Assembly (NCBI RefSeq): GCF_000373985.1
Contig: NZ_KB892900.1
Span: 1 to 64,000, forward strand
DNA: 64,000 nucleotides
Reading direction: 5' to 3'
DNA from: Desulfobacter curvatus DSM 3379
GTDB taxonomy: Bacteria > Desulfobacterota > Desulfobacteria > Desulfobacterales > Desulfobacteraceae
Below, piece by piece: positions 48,383-57,072 of the stretch. The notes beneath the pieces were generated by a model, which made no database searches, was not told the origin of the DNA, and worked only from the letters and a program-made list of their open reading frames with translations. Position 1 is the stretch's first letter, and each line of letters starts with the position of its first letter. The position numbers were made by a program, and so were the translations under genes.

Positions 48383-49111
48383 TTATTGGACGTTTATGGT
48401 AAGAGAAAATTTGGTTTGGGATTTTGCTGCCTGTTCTGGTGACATTGCGTTTCCTGCTTCCAGTTTAAGTAAACCGGGTTTTAAAATTCTGAAAGTCATA
48501 AGTCTATATACTGGTGCGCCAAGCAGGTCAGGTCTGGTTAGAATATAAGTTTCATCTATCAGTTTAAGAAATGGATCAAACGAATTTAAAAAATGCCAGA
48601 GATAACCGGTTGATGGGTTTTCCTCAAGCTTGACCTGAAAAATATCGTTTACGGACAAGTTAACTGGTTGGTTAAGTTTAGCCTGATCAAATATTTTGTT
48701 TTGGCTTAATTTAACAAATTTTTTTTGTTCTCTGACGGCGATGATCCGGTTATCTACATTTGAGTAAACGTTTCGGTCTTGAAGTACGACGGTGTTCTCT
48801 TTTACCAGGCTGTAGTTATACAGTTTTGAAATTTTTTCATCTTCAGAAAAGGCTGACAAACAGATTATTTGCTGGTTTGAGATCAAACAATTCGGTTGGT
48901 TGATCTGGTTTCCTGATACTTCAGTCACATGCAGGTTATCATTATTTTCTGTGATTATGAATCCATTGTGTTCATCTAAGGTTAACCACACCCCGAGCCA
49001 ATGTTGGAGTGATTCTGCCTTTGGTACATTATCCTCGTTGGCAAAACAAACACCTGCATAAAAATTGATAACTACAGCCCATAAAAGGCTAAATTTTAAT
49101 AAAAATGCCAT
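48383..49111 (-). CDS. Exported protein with chagasin-type (I42) cysteine-protease inhibitor domain
   Basis: The 242-residue protein has a signal peptide (LLKFSLLWAVVINFYAGVCFA), a 125-residue domain I do not recognise, and a C-terminal domain of about 95 residues with NPSTGYLW, the hallmark loop of chagasin inhibitors (NPTTGY). That loop enters the active site of papain-like proteases. FRILKPGLLKLEAG matches the later strand. It is the first gene of a pair with the papain-like protease, a natural protease-inhibitor couple. Confidence 0.82.
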   Translation of the reverse strand: MAFLLKFSLLWAVVINFYAGVCFANEDNVPKAESLQHWLGVWLTLDEHNGFIITENNDNLHVTEVSGNQINQPNCLISNQQIICLSAFSEDEKISKLYNYSLVKENTVVLQDRNVYSNVDNRIIAVREQKKFVKLSQNKIFDQAKLNQPVNLSVNDIFQVKLEENPSTGYLWHFLNSFDPFLKLIDETYILTRPDLLGAPVYRLMTFRILKPGLLKLEAGNAMSPEQAAKSQTKFSLTINVQ

Positions 49112-49309
49112 AATAATACCTCGTGATGAATTTGTTTAATGAAAATTAAAAAAAATCGTCCTGTGTATTTCACGAATCTTTTCCAATTACCTCACCCTGC
49201 TCAAAAAATTTTACATTTATTTTTCCTCGTCTTGGCATAAAAGCATATTAATTGTCAAATATAAGTGGGTATTTTAAAATAGGCAAGGAGCGTAGCCTTT
49301 TGGGGGAAC

Positions 49310-49394
49310 CCTGTAAAAAAACATAGTGTTTTTTATGCAATCGGCAGTATATAAAAATGCGGGAACTTAACCGAGCCCAATGTTTTTTTACAGG
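49310..49394. repeat. 85-bp element with perfect 15-bp terminal inverted repeats
   Basis: CCTGTAAAAAAACAT (49310-49324) and ATGTTTTTTTACAGG (49380-49394) are exact inverted repeats 55 bases apart. The interior has a GGGAACTTAA box. It could be a small non-autonomous mobile element or a regulatory hairpin; no target-site duplication is visible. Confidence 0.65.
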
Positions 49395-49439
49395 TTTGGT
49401 TGTGATTTGAATGTTAAAAAAAATGTACGGTTTTTTAAT

Positions 49440-49458
49440 TTGTCCGTAAGGTATAGTT
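49440..49458 (+). promoter_or_regulatory. TGTCCGTA motif, copy 2
   Basis: TGTCCGTAAGGTATAGTT lies 87 bases before the DUF4384 gene and matches the site at 46352. Possible cluster-specific promoter. Confidence 0.35.
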
Positions 49459-49544
49459 GAGTATGAAAACAGAATCTGAGGTCGTTATCTTACATTTAAG
49501 GATGTACGGCACATTTTACTCTCATTAAAGAAAGGAGAATAGTC

Positions 49545-50486
49545 ATGAAAAAATCGTTTCAAATTATTTTTACCGCAGCCTTGGTCATGCTGACCCTCAT
49601 GCCATGTTCGATGACCGCTTTTGCAGATGTGAAAGCCATAGGGATACGCACTGTCGGCGGAGATAGCAACGGTGACGGCAACCCGTTAAAAGTGGAATTT
49701 ACCCCGGTCAAACAGGTATTTAAAGCCGGTGAGGCCATCCGTTTCAAAGTCAAAGGGTCGGAAACATTTTATCTGTATCTTTTCAGCGTAGATGAAAAAA
49801 ACAATAAAGGGTATATGATCCTGCCCAACAAAAAACAGCAGTATGTTAAGTATCAAGCCGGAACAACTTATACCGTACCTGAAAGCTATATTGAATTTTA
49901 TAGTGATTCCCCGGGCCGGGAAAAAATTATCATGCTGGCCAGTACCAAAAAAATGGATGTGAAATTCGACAAATATGCCAAGGCCGGCAATATTCTCTCC
50001 GCCAATTTTGACACGGTTGTGCAGGAAACCAAAGCGCTTAGCATTCGCTCCCGCGAGGCTAAAGCCAAACATGTTACCAAAGAATTGTCCTTGATAATAA
50101 CAGGAAATGGACAAAACGAAAGTAGTGTACCTCACAGCAATCCGGCAGCAGCACCGTTTGTTTCAACAAACAAATCATCATACCGGGATGGAGATCCCAT
50201 CCGCATTACGTTTGGTGCTGATAAGCCTGGATATGTACATCTTTATATCAACGAACCCGGTGGCCGCCAATCTTTTCTGACCACGGAAAGGGTTTCCGGC
50301 AAGGACTTTTACCAGGTGAACGCTACAGCTTCCAGACCGGGCGGGGTACACCAAATTATCGCCGTGTATGACAATAACGCCACCCCGGATAAAAATCGGA
50401 TTTATACGCTTGCTTCCAAAGATATTCGTCTGGTGCCTGATGCCCCGGAGCACTGCGCTGTTTATAACTTTACTATTGAGGAGTAA
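49545..50486 (+). CDS. Exported DUF4384-domain protein
   Basis: The 313-residue protein has a signal peptide (ALVMLTLMPCSMTAFA) and two beta-rich modules. The first (FKAGEAIRFKVKGSETFYLYL, GYMILPNK) is a DUF4384-type domain; the second (NKSSYRDGDPIRITFGADKPG) has the same opening as the C-terminal module of the papain-like protease. No catalytic motif. ATG 49545 follows AAAGGAG. Six bases before the next gene, so one operon. The role is unknown; the module may dock on caspases or surface partners. Confidence 0.75.
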   Translation: MKKSFQIIFTAALVMLTLMPCSMTAFADVKAIGIRTVGGDSNGDGNPLKVEFTPVKQVFKAGEAIRFKVKGSETFYLYLFSVDEKNNKGYMILPNKKQQYVKYQAGTTYTVPESYIEFYSDSPGREKIIMLASTKKMDVKFDKYAKAGNILSANFDTVVQETKALSIRSREAKAKHVTKELSLIITGNGQNESSVPHSNPAAAPFVSTNKSSYRDGDPIRITFGADKPGYVHLYINEPGGRQSFLTTERVSGKDFYQVNATASRPGGVHQIIAVYDNNATPDKNRIYTLASKDIRLVPDAPEHCAVYNFTIEE

Positions 50487-50492
50487 GAATTC

Positions 50493-51008
50493 ATGAGAAC
50501 TTCAAGTTTGCTCATTGGCCTGTTTGTCAGCCTGGTCCTGTTATCCGGCGGGTGCAAAAATACGGATTATGTTCATGTGGGACCTAACTGGAAAGCCCTT
50601 CATGACATGGAACCGAAAAAAAATGCATTCTCAGTCACCGCGAAAGGCACTCGTGAAGCCTCATTGGGCAATGCGCTTTCTTATACGGTTTATTCCGGAG
50701 AAACCGGGAAGCTTTGGGTGGTGCAGGTTGATCCCGATGATAAGGTTTCGGTTATTGTTCCCAATGCTGAAATGCAGGATCATCAAATCTTAAAAAATGT
50801 TCCCCTGTATATTCCACCCAAAGGTGCCCACTGGGAGATGGCTGCCATGGAGCCTGTGGGAAAAAGTGTACTCGGTTTTTTTGTGACCACAGGGGATGAA
50901 GATATTAGTGATATCCTGGCCCAGGGACAAGGATCGTCAAAGGCGATCCGTGTAAGGCCCGCATCTGAATGGGGCATGGATAAAATGGTCGTGGATATTA
51001 AACCATAA
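50493..51008 (+). CDS. Lipoprotein with DUF4384-like domain
   Basis: A 171-residue lipoprotein: LVLLSGGCKN is a lipobox with Cys near residue 21. The remainder is a single DUF4384-like beta domain (KLWVVQVDPDDKVSVIVPN, WEMAAMEPVGKSVLGFFV). Second gene of a two-gene operon closed by the terminator at 51015. Confidence 0.72.
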   Translation: MRTSSLLIGLFVSLVLLSGGCKNTDYVHVGPNWKALHDMEPKKNAFSVTAKGTREASLGNALSYTVYSGETGKLWVVQVDPDDKVSVIVPNAEMQDHQILKNVPLYIPPKGAHWEMAAMEPVGKSVLGFFVTTGDEDISDILAQGQGSSKAIRVRPASEWGMDKMVVDIKP

Positions 51009-51014
51009 ACCGGT

Positions 51015-51040
51015 AAAAGGCGCCAAAAGGCGCCTTTTTT
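51015..51040 (+). terminator. Rho-independent terminator
   Basis: AAAGGCGCC and GGCGCCTTT form a stem around AAAA, followed by further Ts. It separates the DUF4384 pair from the next operon. Confidence 0.9.
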
Positions 51041-51071
51041 ACATTGTTTCGGAAAGGACAGAAGAAAGAAA

Positions 51072-52454
51072 ATGAAAGGTCACCATTATTGCATGCCCCG
51101 GGGAATATTTCTTATTCTGGTTTTCTTATTGTTAAGTGCCTGGCCGGCCTTTGCAGAAAATCGTGCATTGATCATCGGTGTGGGAAAATACCAGATAGAA
51201 GCCAACAACTTGCCGGGCATTGACAAAGATGTTGAAATGGCCCGGAAGATCGCTCTGATAATCGGCTTCAAACCTAAACAAATCAAGGTGGTTATGGATG
51301 AACAGGCTACTCTTAAGAACATCGGTGCCTCGGTCAATAACTGGCTGATAAAAGGCACGACAAAAAATGATCGGGTATTCTTTTATTACAGTGGACATGG
51401 GGCACAAATTCCCGATACCGGACGTGATGAAGATGATAAAGCCGATGAGGTCTTAGTGCCTCATGATATCAAAGTTACAAACGGCACCTTGGAAAATGCA
51501 TTCTTAGATGATGTGTTCGGAAAAATGCTGGCAAAAATTCCAGCCAGAGAAAGCTTTGTATTTATTGATGCCTGTCACAGCGGTACCAGCACCAAATCCA
51601 TTTTAGATACGGATCAAAAAGCAAAAGTCTTTATTTATCCGGGAATGCCGCATCAGATCCCAAAAGCCTTTTCCGCCCAACCTAGACGCCGGGCCGTTAC
51701 CCGGGAGCGCTTTGCTTCCTTAAGTGCCTGCCGGGATGACGAGGTGGCCCGTGCGACACCGGAAGGCAGTTTGTTTACATTGGCGTTGTACAATGCCATC
51801 GTTAACGGCCAGGGAAAACCTGTCACGTTCAAACTTTTGCAAGAAAGTACCACTGACTTTATCGCTTCTCACTTATCCGCGGGCAAGGCTCATCACCCGG
51901 TGTTGACCGGCAGTAAAAAACTACAAAACAAAAATATCCTTGTTCGCGAAGTCGAGTCATCATCTGCGGAACCCAGCCTTTTTGACCAATGGATGTTACT
52001 GCCGGAAAAGGCTGACTATGAAGTTCCCATTCAAACCAACCAATCCCGATTTAAGCAAGGAGAGTTGCTGGAAATTTCACTAAAGATGCCCCATGACGGA
52101 TATGTGAATGTGTTTAACTTAAGCCCGGGTGACAAAAAACTGACCGTATTATTTCCCAACGGGTACCATAAACAGAATTTTTTTGAAGCCGGTAGCAGGG
52201 TTGCGATCCCGGACAGGTCGGATAGCTTTACCTTACCGGCATCCCCGCCGTTTGGAAAAAGTCTGATCGTGGTGGTTGTAACAACACAAAACATTAATGC
52301 ATATAGTAAAGGAATTGGAAACTCCGGTGATCTGTTTAAACTCATGTCCAACGAAACCACCGGGGAGGTTGAACATGCCTTCAGAAATTTTGATCCCCAG
52401 CCCAAATCCACAGGGTTAGGTGCAGGCAGAGTGATCGCTTTAATTGAACAATAA
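51072..52454 (+). CDS. Exported caspase-family peptidase (C14) with DUF4384
   Basis: The 460-residue protein has a signal peptide (FLILVFLLLSAWPAFA) and a metacaspase-like domain: ALIIGVGKYQ strand, catalytic His in FFYYSGHGAQIPD, acidic insert DTGRDEDDKADE and catalytic Cys in FIDACHSGT. The C-terminal 150 residues form a DUF4384 module (NQSRFKQGELLEI, LTVLFPNGYHKQNFF) with sequence close to the papain-like protease's module. Both catalytic residues are intact. First gene of an operon running to 59943. Confidence 0.9.
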   Translation: MKGHHYCMPRGIFLILVFLLLSAWPAFAENRALIIGVGKYQIEANNLPGIDKDVEMARKIALIIGFKPKQIKVVMDEQATLKNIGASVNNWLIKGTTKNDRVFFYYSGHGAQIPDTGRDEDDKADEVLVPHDIKVTNGTLENAFLDDVFGKMLAKIPARESFVFIDACHSGTSTKSILDTDQKAKVFIYPGMPHQIPKAFSAQPRRRAVTRERFASLSACRDDEVARATPEGSLFTLALYNAIVNGQGKPVTFKLLQESTTDFIASHLSAGKAHHPVLTGSKKLQNKNILVREVESSSAEPSLFDQWMLLPEKADYEVPIQTNQSRFKQGELLEISLKMPHDGYVNVFNLSPGDKKLTVLFPNGYHKQNFFEAGSRVAIPDRSDSFTLPASPPFGKSLIVVVVTTQNINAYSKGIGNSGDLFKLMSNETTGEVEHAFRNFDPQPKSTGLGAGRVIALIEQ

Positions 52455-52494
52455 TGCCATGAACGATATCTCTCAGCCAAGGAAATAAAATAAA

Positions 52495-54393
52495 ATGAAA
52501 ACAATGATTCAAATGATTGTACTCAGCCTGCTGATGGTCAGCTTTACATTTCACTCAATGGCAATCGCTGCAGATAGAAACTCTGTACCCGCAGGCATGT
52601 TTGACCTGTATGCCATGAATGAAAAGGAGGACATCGGCAACTACATCACCGAAGATTTTATTCTGACGGCCTATGCCATGATGGTCAACCAGAGTGTTAC
52701 GGATATGGAACAGGCCGTGGTCATGCCGGCCTATAAAACGCTGCTTACCGCCATGGTGCAGCATCTACAAAACACACCGTCCCCCAAAGCACCGGCAGAT
52801 GCCGCCGCACACCGGGCCAACCTTAATTTTCTGGCCGTGGTCAAGGCTCTGGCATTCGGAGAGACCATGACCAAAGACGCCATTGACAGCGATATCGCCA
52901 ACGCGGAGCTTTCTGCCGTAATGGATGCAAAGGGAATTGGTACGTCCCCACTGATGCAGCAAAAGATTGATTACACGCAGTTTAAGGTCCGGGGCAAATA
53001 CACCCAAACTCCGGAGCTTCAGAATTATTTTCGGGCTATGCGGTATAGTAGCACCGTATTGTTTCCGGTGCTTTCGTCCAAGGCTACCGGCATCACTGAA
53101 AAACAGGCGGATTTTCTAACCGGTCAGGCCCGGGCCCTGGCCAAATTGATCCATGATCAGCCGAAGATAAAACAGCAATATGATCGTATCAATGAAAAAT
53201 TGTCCTTTTTGTTTGGTCGGCCCGATGATTTAACGGTTAATGATTATATCGCCGTATCTGCTGCTGCCTCCCCGGACGCTAAGCTCCCTGCCTTGCGCAA
53301 AAAATTGTCTCAGTTCGCCAAGGACAACGGGAAACAGCCCCGGATTATTGCCGGTGTTGTAAGTCAATCCGCCCTGCAAAAGGAGAAACGCAGTGCATCC
53401 GAGGTCATGACTGGATTCCGCTTGATGCCCTTGCGGTTTACTCCGGACAGTGCTGCTTTACAGGAATTGTGCTATGGACGCCTGTCCGGTGATTACCAGG
53501 ACAAAGAAAGAAAACAGCCGCCCTTTTCCATGGTCCTGGCTGCCGGGCATCAGGTTAAAGGATTTCCCCTGGCTCTTGAGCTGATGGCCCTGTCCGGTTC
53601 TAAGGCTGCTGAAAAGATCCTGGCAGAATCAGGTGATCAGGCATACAAGGGTTATGATGATGCATTTAAAAAGGCTCAAATCAGTCTTGCCCAAGGGGAG
53701 GGACTGGCCGCAGATCATTTGGCGTTGATCTCCTATTGGTTGAAACGGGGTCGGACACTCCAGCAAAAGGGTGATCCTGTCAGGCGCCTGAATACCAGTC
53801 TGGGGTTTTATACTTGGCACCGGTATATTAATGTTTTGTATGCCAAACAATCCTACAGCGCTGTGGGTAAAGGCCTCTCTCTTTCACCATCTCGAAGCGC
53901 AGCCTGGATTGAACCCGTCCCCGAACTCTATCTCCTCTTAAGAAATCAGGCGGAAAAGTTAAGCCTGCATTTCGCAGACCCTCGATATACCGATAAGATG
54001 AACAGTTTTGTAGGGCTCCTTGACCGCTGTCATGGTGTTGCCCGGAAGATTGTTCTGGGAGAACCCCTGTCCGGGGATGATATTACCTTTTTAAACACCC
54101 TGGACCAGGCGTTTAAAAAAATATTGCCCGATGTGGACCATCCCATTGTTGTGGATATCCACACGGAAGCCAATTCCGGCAAGGTGCTGGAACAGGCTTT
54201 GGGATATCCGAAAATCGTCGAACATAATACTGGGACAGGGCCGACACGGGGAGCGTTGTTTAACCATTATGAATTCAAACAGGACATGAACAATCGATTG
54301 ACGGACCAGGAATGGCAGTTGATGTTAAAGGCTGATCCAAACCTGATCAAACTTGAGAAAGCGCCAGGTCCTGAATTTAAACCAAAGTCATAG
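52495..54393 (+). CDS. Exported DUF3160-family protein
   Basis: The 632-residue protein has a signal peptide ending around FHSMAIAA. The rest resembles DUF3160: a helical first half, then LYAKQSYSAVG, VVDIHTEANSGKVLEQALGYP and a terminal HYEFKQDMNNRLTDQEW. No enzyme function is known for the family. It lies 40 bases after a caspase gene and 15 before the TPR-OmpA gene, thus in the same operon. It might be a structural partner or a substrate. Confidence 0.75.
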   Translation: MKTMIQMIVLSLLMVSFTFHSMAIAADRNSVPAGMFDLYAMNEKEDIGNYITEDFILTAYAMMVNQSVTDMEQAVVMPAYKTLLTAMVQHLQNTPSPKAPADAAAHRANLNFLAVVKALAFGETMTKDAIDSDIANAELSAVMDAKGIGTSPLMQQKIDYTQFKVRGKYTQTPELQNYFRAMRYSSTVLFPVLSSKATGITEKQADFLTGQARALAKLIHDQPKIKQQYDRINEKLSFLFGRPDDLTVNDYIAVSAAASPDAKLPALRKKLSQFAKDNGKQPRIIAGVVSQSALQKEKRSASEVMTGFRLMPLRFTPDSAALQELCYGRLSGDYQDKERKQPPFSMVLAAGHQVKGFPLALELMALSGSKAAEKILAESGDQAYKGYDDAFKKAQISLAQGEGLAADHLALISYWLKRGRTLQQKGDPVRRLNTSLGFYTWHRYINVLYAKQSYSAVGKGLSLSPSRSAAWIEPVPELYLLLRNQAEKLSLHFADPRYTDKMNSFVGLLDRCHGVARKIVLGEPLSGDDITFLNTLDQAFKKILPDVDHPIVVDIHTEANSGKVLEQALGYPKIVEHNTGTGPTRGALFNHYEFKQDMNNRLTDQEWQLMLKADPNLIKLEKAPGPEFKPKS

Positions 54394-54408
54394 GGGGCAA
54401 AAGATAAA

Positions 54409-55314
54409 ATGATAAAACAAAGTTCCACCATAACCGGCTTGTATTTTATCGCTTTGATGATCTGCGCAATATCGGGATGTTATTGTATTTCCGTTCAACC
54501 GGCCGCTGCAGCGAGCCAAGGATGTCAACAGGCAAAACTGCTTTACGATCAGGCAATGGACCATTCCGACAACCAGGAAAAAATTCGGCTCCTGGAGCAG
54601 GCTGCCGACATATGCCCTAGTTTTGATATTTATTTTCAACTGGGAAATGTTTTTGGGGAAGAAAAAAGGTATAGTGATGCGCGAATGGCTTACAAGGATG
54701 CTCAGCTATCAACTGACGAAGAAAGGTTGCAGGCCAATGCCCTGATCATGATCGGGGGAACCTACGAAGCACAAGAGGACATGCAGCCGGCGATCCGGTA
54801 TTTCCGGCTGGCCCAGGAAATCCACGAAAATCCCAAGGTTGAAGCACATCTGCAAGATCTTTTTCTTTCCCAGGCCGGAGAATTTGTTTCCCAGGACAAT
54901 ATCACCCGGGCATTAACGGAATCCACCAGATCCCTTAAAGGATTTTCAGCTTGTCCCAAGATAGATCTTTATATTCATTTTGATTTGGGCAGTTACGCCC
55001 TTTCCCGCCGGGATGCTCAACAACAGTCAGTGGCACTGGGCCGCGCATTGAAAGATAAGGCCCTTCAAGGGAGTCGAATTCTAATTATCGGCCATACGGA
55101 CAGCCAGGGTGAGGAATCATATAATATGGCACTGTCAATGAAAAGAGCCGAAAGTGTCAAACATTTTTTGATTAGGCACTATCCCGAATTGACATCCCAT
55201 CTGACCCTGGCGACCGAGGGAAAAGGAGAAACCCGTCTGCTGGTTTCCCCGGAGACCACGGATCGGCATTATGCAGCGAACCGCAGGGTGGAGGTTGTGG
55301 TACAATGCAAATAA
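54409..55314 (+). CDS. TPR-OmpA outer-membrane/peptidoglycan protein
   Basis: A 301-residue exported protein. An N-terminal hydrophobic signal is followed by TPR-like helical repeats (about residues 40-175) and a C-terminal OmpA domain (IYIHFDLGSYALS, ILIIGHTDSQGEE, NRRVEVVV) that binds peptidoglycan. It may fix the caspase proteins to the wall through the TPR surface. Its last codons overlap the next gene's possible start. Confidence 0.85.
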   Translation: MIKQSSTITGLYFIALMICAISGCYCISVQPAAAASQGCQQAKLLYDQAMDHSDNQEKIRLLEQAADICPSFDIYFQLGNVFGEEKRYSDARMAYKDAQLSTDEERLQANALIMIGGTYEAQEDMQPAIRYFRLAQEIHENPKVEAHLQDLFLSQAGEFVSQDNITRALTESTRSLKGFSACPKIDLYIHFDLGSYALSRRDAQQQSVALGRALKDKALQGSRILIIGHTDSQGEESYNMALSMKRAESVKHFLIRHYPELTSHLTLATEGKGETRLLVSPETTDRHYAANRRVEVVVQCK

Positions 55315-57062
55315 CACCTTGGATAGGAGGCATGAGCATAAAAATGACGTCCCTGAAGGCAAAGCGGTTCATTCTGATGTGTGTTGGTCTGGTCCTGTGT
55401 TTGATCGCTGTCTTTCCGGCCCATGCGACCCGTCATGCGCTGCTGATTGGTGTCGGCAATTATCCGGGCCTGCCACCGAGATTAAGTCTGGAGGGGCCGG
55501 TGTCTGATGTGACTGCACTGAAAAAAATGTTGGTATCCAAGCAGGGGTTCGACCCCAAGAATATCGTGACCCTCACCGATTCCCAAGCCACTAAGGATGG
55601 GATACTGGCCGCCCTGGATAATTTGTCTAAGACGACCTCTCCCGATGACTTTGTCTTTATTTATTTCAGCGGACATGGAACCAGCCCCCAGGATGAAGCA
55701 ACCCGGAAGATGAAAATAAATGATATGGGTACGTTTTATACCGGTGCCGTTTTGCCTTTTGATTTTTCGGCTGCGGACACCCCGGAAAAAATGATGGACA
55801 AGCTGATTATCGGATACCGGGATATCCGGCCCCGTGTGGAAAAGTTAGATAAAGACCGTCGGATTTTCGGCGTGTTTGACTCCTGTTACTCTGAAAATGC
55901 ATTTCGCAGTTTAGATATGCTGGCAACAAGGCATGTGACCATCCCTTGGGCCGGTGCAAAAAAAAATATCGGTGATTCTCTGATTGACGAGAGTCCAACA
56001 ACTCTTAAGGATGCGCCGACAACGGTTTCACCGCCAAGTCCGTATGAAAATACGATATTCCTTTCGGCCGCGTCTAAAGGGGAACCGGCAAATGACATGG
56101 TCCAACGTGATATGCCCCAAAGGTATACCACCTTTGACGGCAATTCCCATGGTGCATTGAGTAATGCGTTACTCATTGCTTTGGACGGGGACGCCGATAT
56201 GGATGGTAACGGCCGGATCACTTATCGGGAGCTGCATAAAAGCGTTCGACTTAAAGTGGCAGAAAATTTTAGTCATACCCCCCGGCTCCTAGTTCCGGAA
56301 AATCGGCCGTCCATGAAAGATGACGTGGTTTTTCAAGCCAAACGGGGTGAGAAAATCCGACCGGAACCTTCGATTCCTACAGGCCCTTTGAAAGTTGCGA
56401 CCAAGGGAAGTGCAAAACGGTTTATCTCCGCTGTCACTGAAATTCCCGGGGTCAAACTTGGTACGGAAAACGATTTTGATTTGCTGATAAAGGCCGTATC
56501 GGCCGAGATAGAAACCCGCAGTGGCCAAGATATGTTTGAGTTGTATCTGGCTAACGGTGGATTGCTTGCTGAACTACCCGCTTCAACGGTTTTGGAACGG
56601 ATTAAGGCCCAGGTTAAAGTTAAAAAATTGCTTGAGAAAAAATGGCCAAATTCCAACTCCAATGTGTTTATTGAGATTCTCGGAAAACAGGGGATATTGT
56701 TTGAAGGCGATTCCCTTGGATTTTCCATTGATACCGAGTCCGATGCCTATATTCTGCTTGTCAATATTGATCATGCCGGCAATATTAACGTGGTTTATCC
56801 TTATGACGACTCGGAAACGGGTATTATCAAAAAAGGCCAAGGGCTTCATATGCCGGGTGTTTGCCGAGTTACCGGGGAGTGTTTGGGCACGGAATACTTA
56901 AAAGTGTTTGCCTTCCCCTCTTTGCCTGCAGAGATATCAACATTGATGGGCGAATCTTTTTCACCTGATGAACCGTTGTTTAATACTCTTTTGACCATGC
57001 TTGACCAACAAAAGAACGTAGTGACCTCTACAAGGACGTTGAAAACGGAAAGACGACAATAA
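55305..57062 (+). CDS. Exported caspase-family peptidase (C14) with DUF4384-like C-terminus
   Basis: 585 residues. The start is uncertain: ATG 55305 overlaps the previous gene and has GGAGG ten bases upstream; ATG 55332 and 55344 follow AGGAGG and leave a more normal signal peptide (MCVGLVLCLIAVFPAHA). The caspase domain has ALLIGVGNYPG, His in FIYFSGHGTSP and Cys in GVFDSCYSEN. An EF-hand-like DGDADMDGNGRI follows, where calcium may bind. The C-terminus is a DUF4384-like module (GDSLGFSIDTESDAYILLV). The second caspase of this operon. Confidence 0.88.
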   Translation: MQITPWIGGMSIKMTSLKAKRFILMCVGLVLCLIAVFPAHATRHALLIGVGNYPGLPPRLSLEGPVSDVTALKKMLVSKQGFDPKNIVTLTDSQATKDGILAALDNLSKTTSPDDFVFIYFSGHGTSPQDEATRKMKINDMGTFYTGAVLPFDFSAADTPEKMMDKLIIGYRDIRPRVEKLDKDRRIFGVFDSCYSENAFRSLDMLATRHVTIPWAGAKKNIGDSLIDESPTTLKDAPTTVSPPSPYENTIFLSAASKGEPANDMVQRDMPQRYTTFDGNSHGALSNALLIALDGDADMDGNGRITYRELHKSVRLKVAENFSHTPRLLVPENRPSMKDDVVFQAKRGEKIRPEPSIPTGPLKVATKGSAKRFISAVTEIPGVKLGTENDFDLLIKAVSAEIETRSGQDMFELYLANGGLLAELPASTVLERIKAQVKVKKLLEKKWPNSNSNVFIEILGKQGILFEGDSLGFSIDTESDAYILLVNIDHAGNINVVYPYDDSETGIIKKGQGLHMPGVCRVTGECLGTEYLKVFAFPSLPAEISTLMGESFSPDEPLFNTLLTMLDQQKNVVTSTRTLKTERRQ

Positions 57063-57072
57063 GGACGCTGTA

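Larger units (their letters stand above)
49112..49544. other. Divergent promoter region with inverted repeat
   Basis: This 430-bp region lies between the chagasin-like gene and the DUF4384 operon. It holds the 85-bp inverted-repeat element at 49310-49394 and the TGTCCGTA motif at 49440. No coding frame is supported. Confidence 0.5.
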
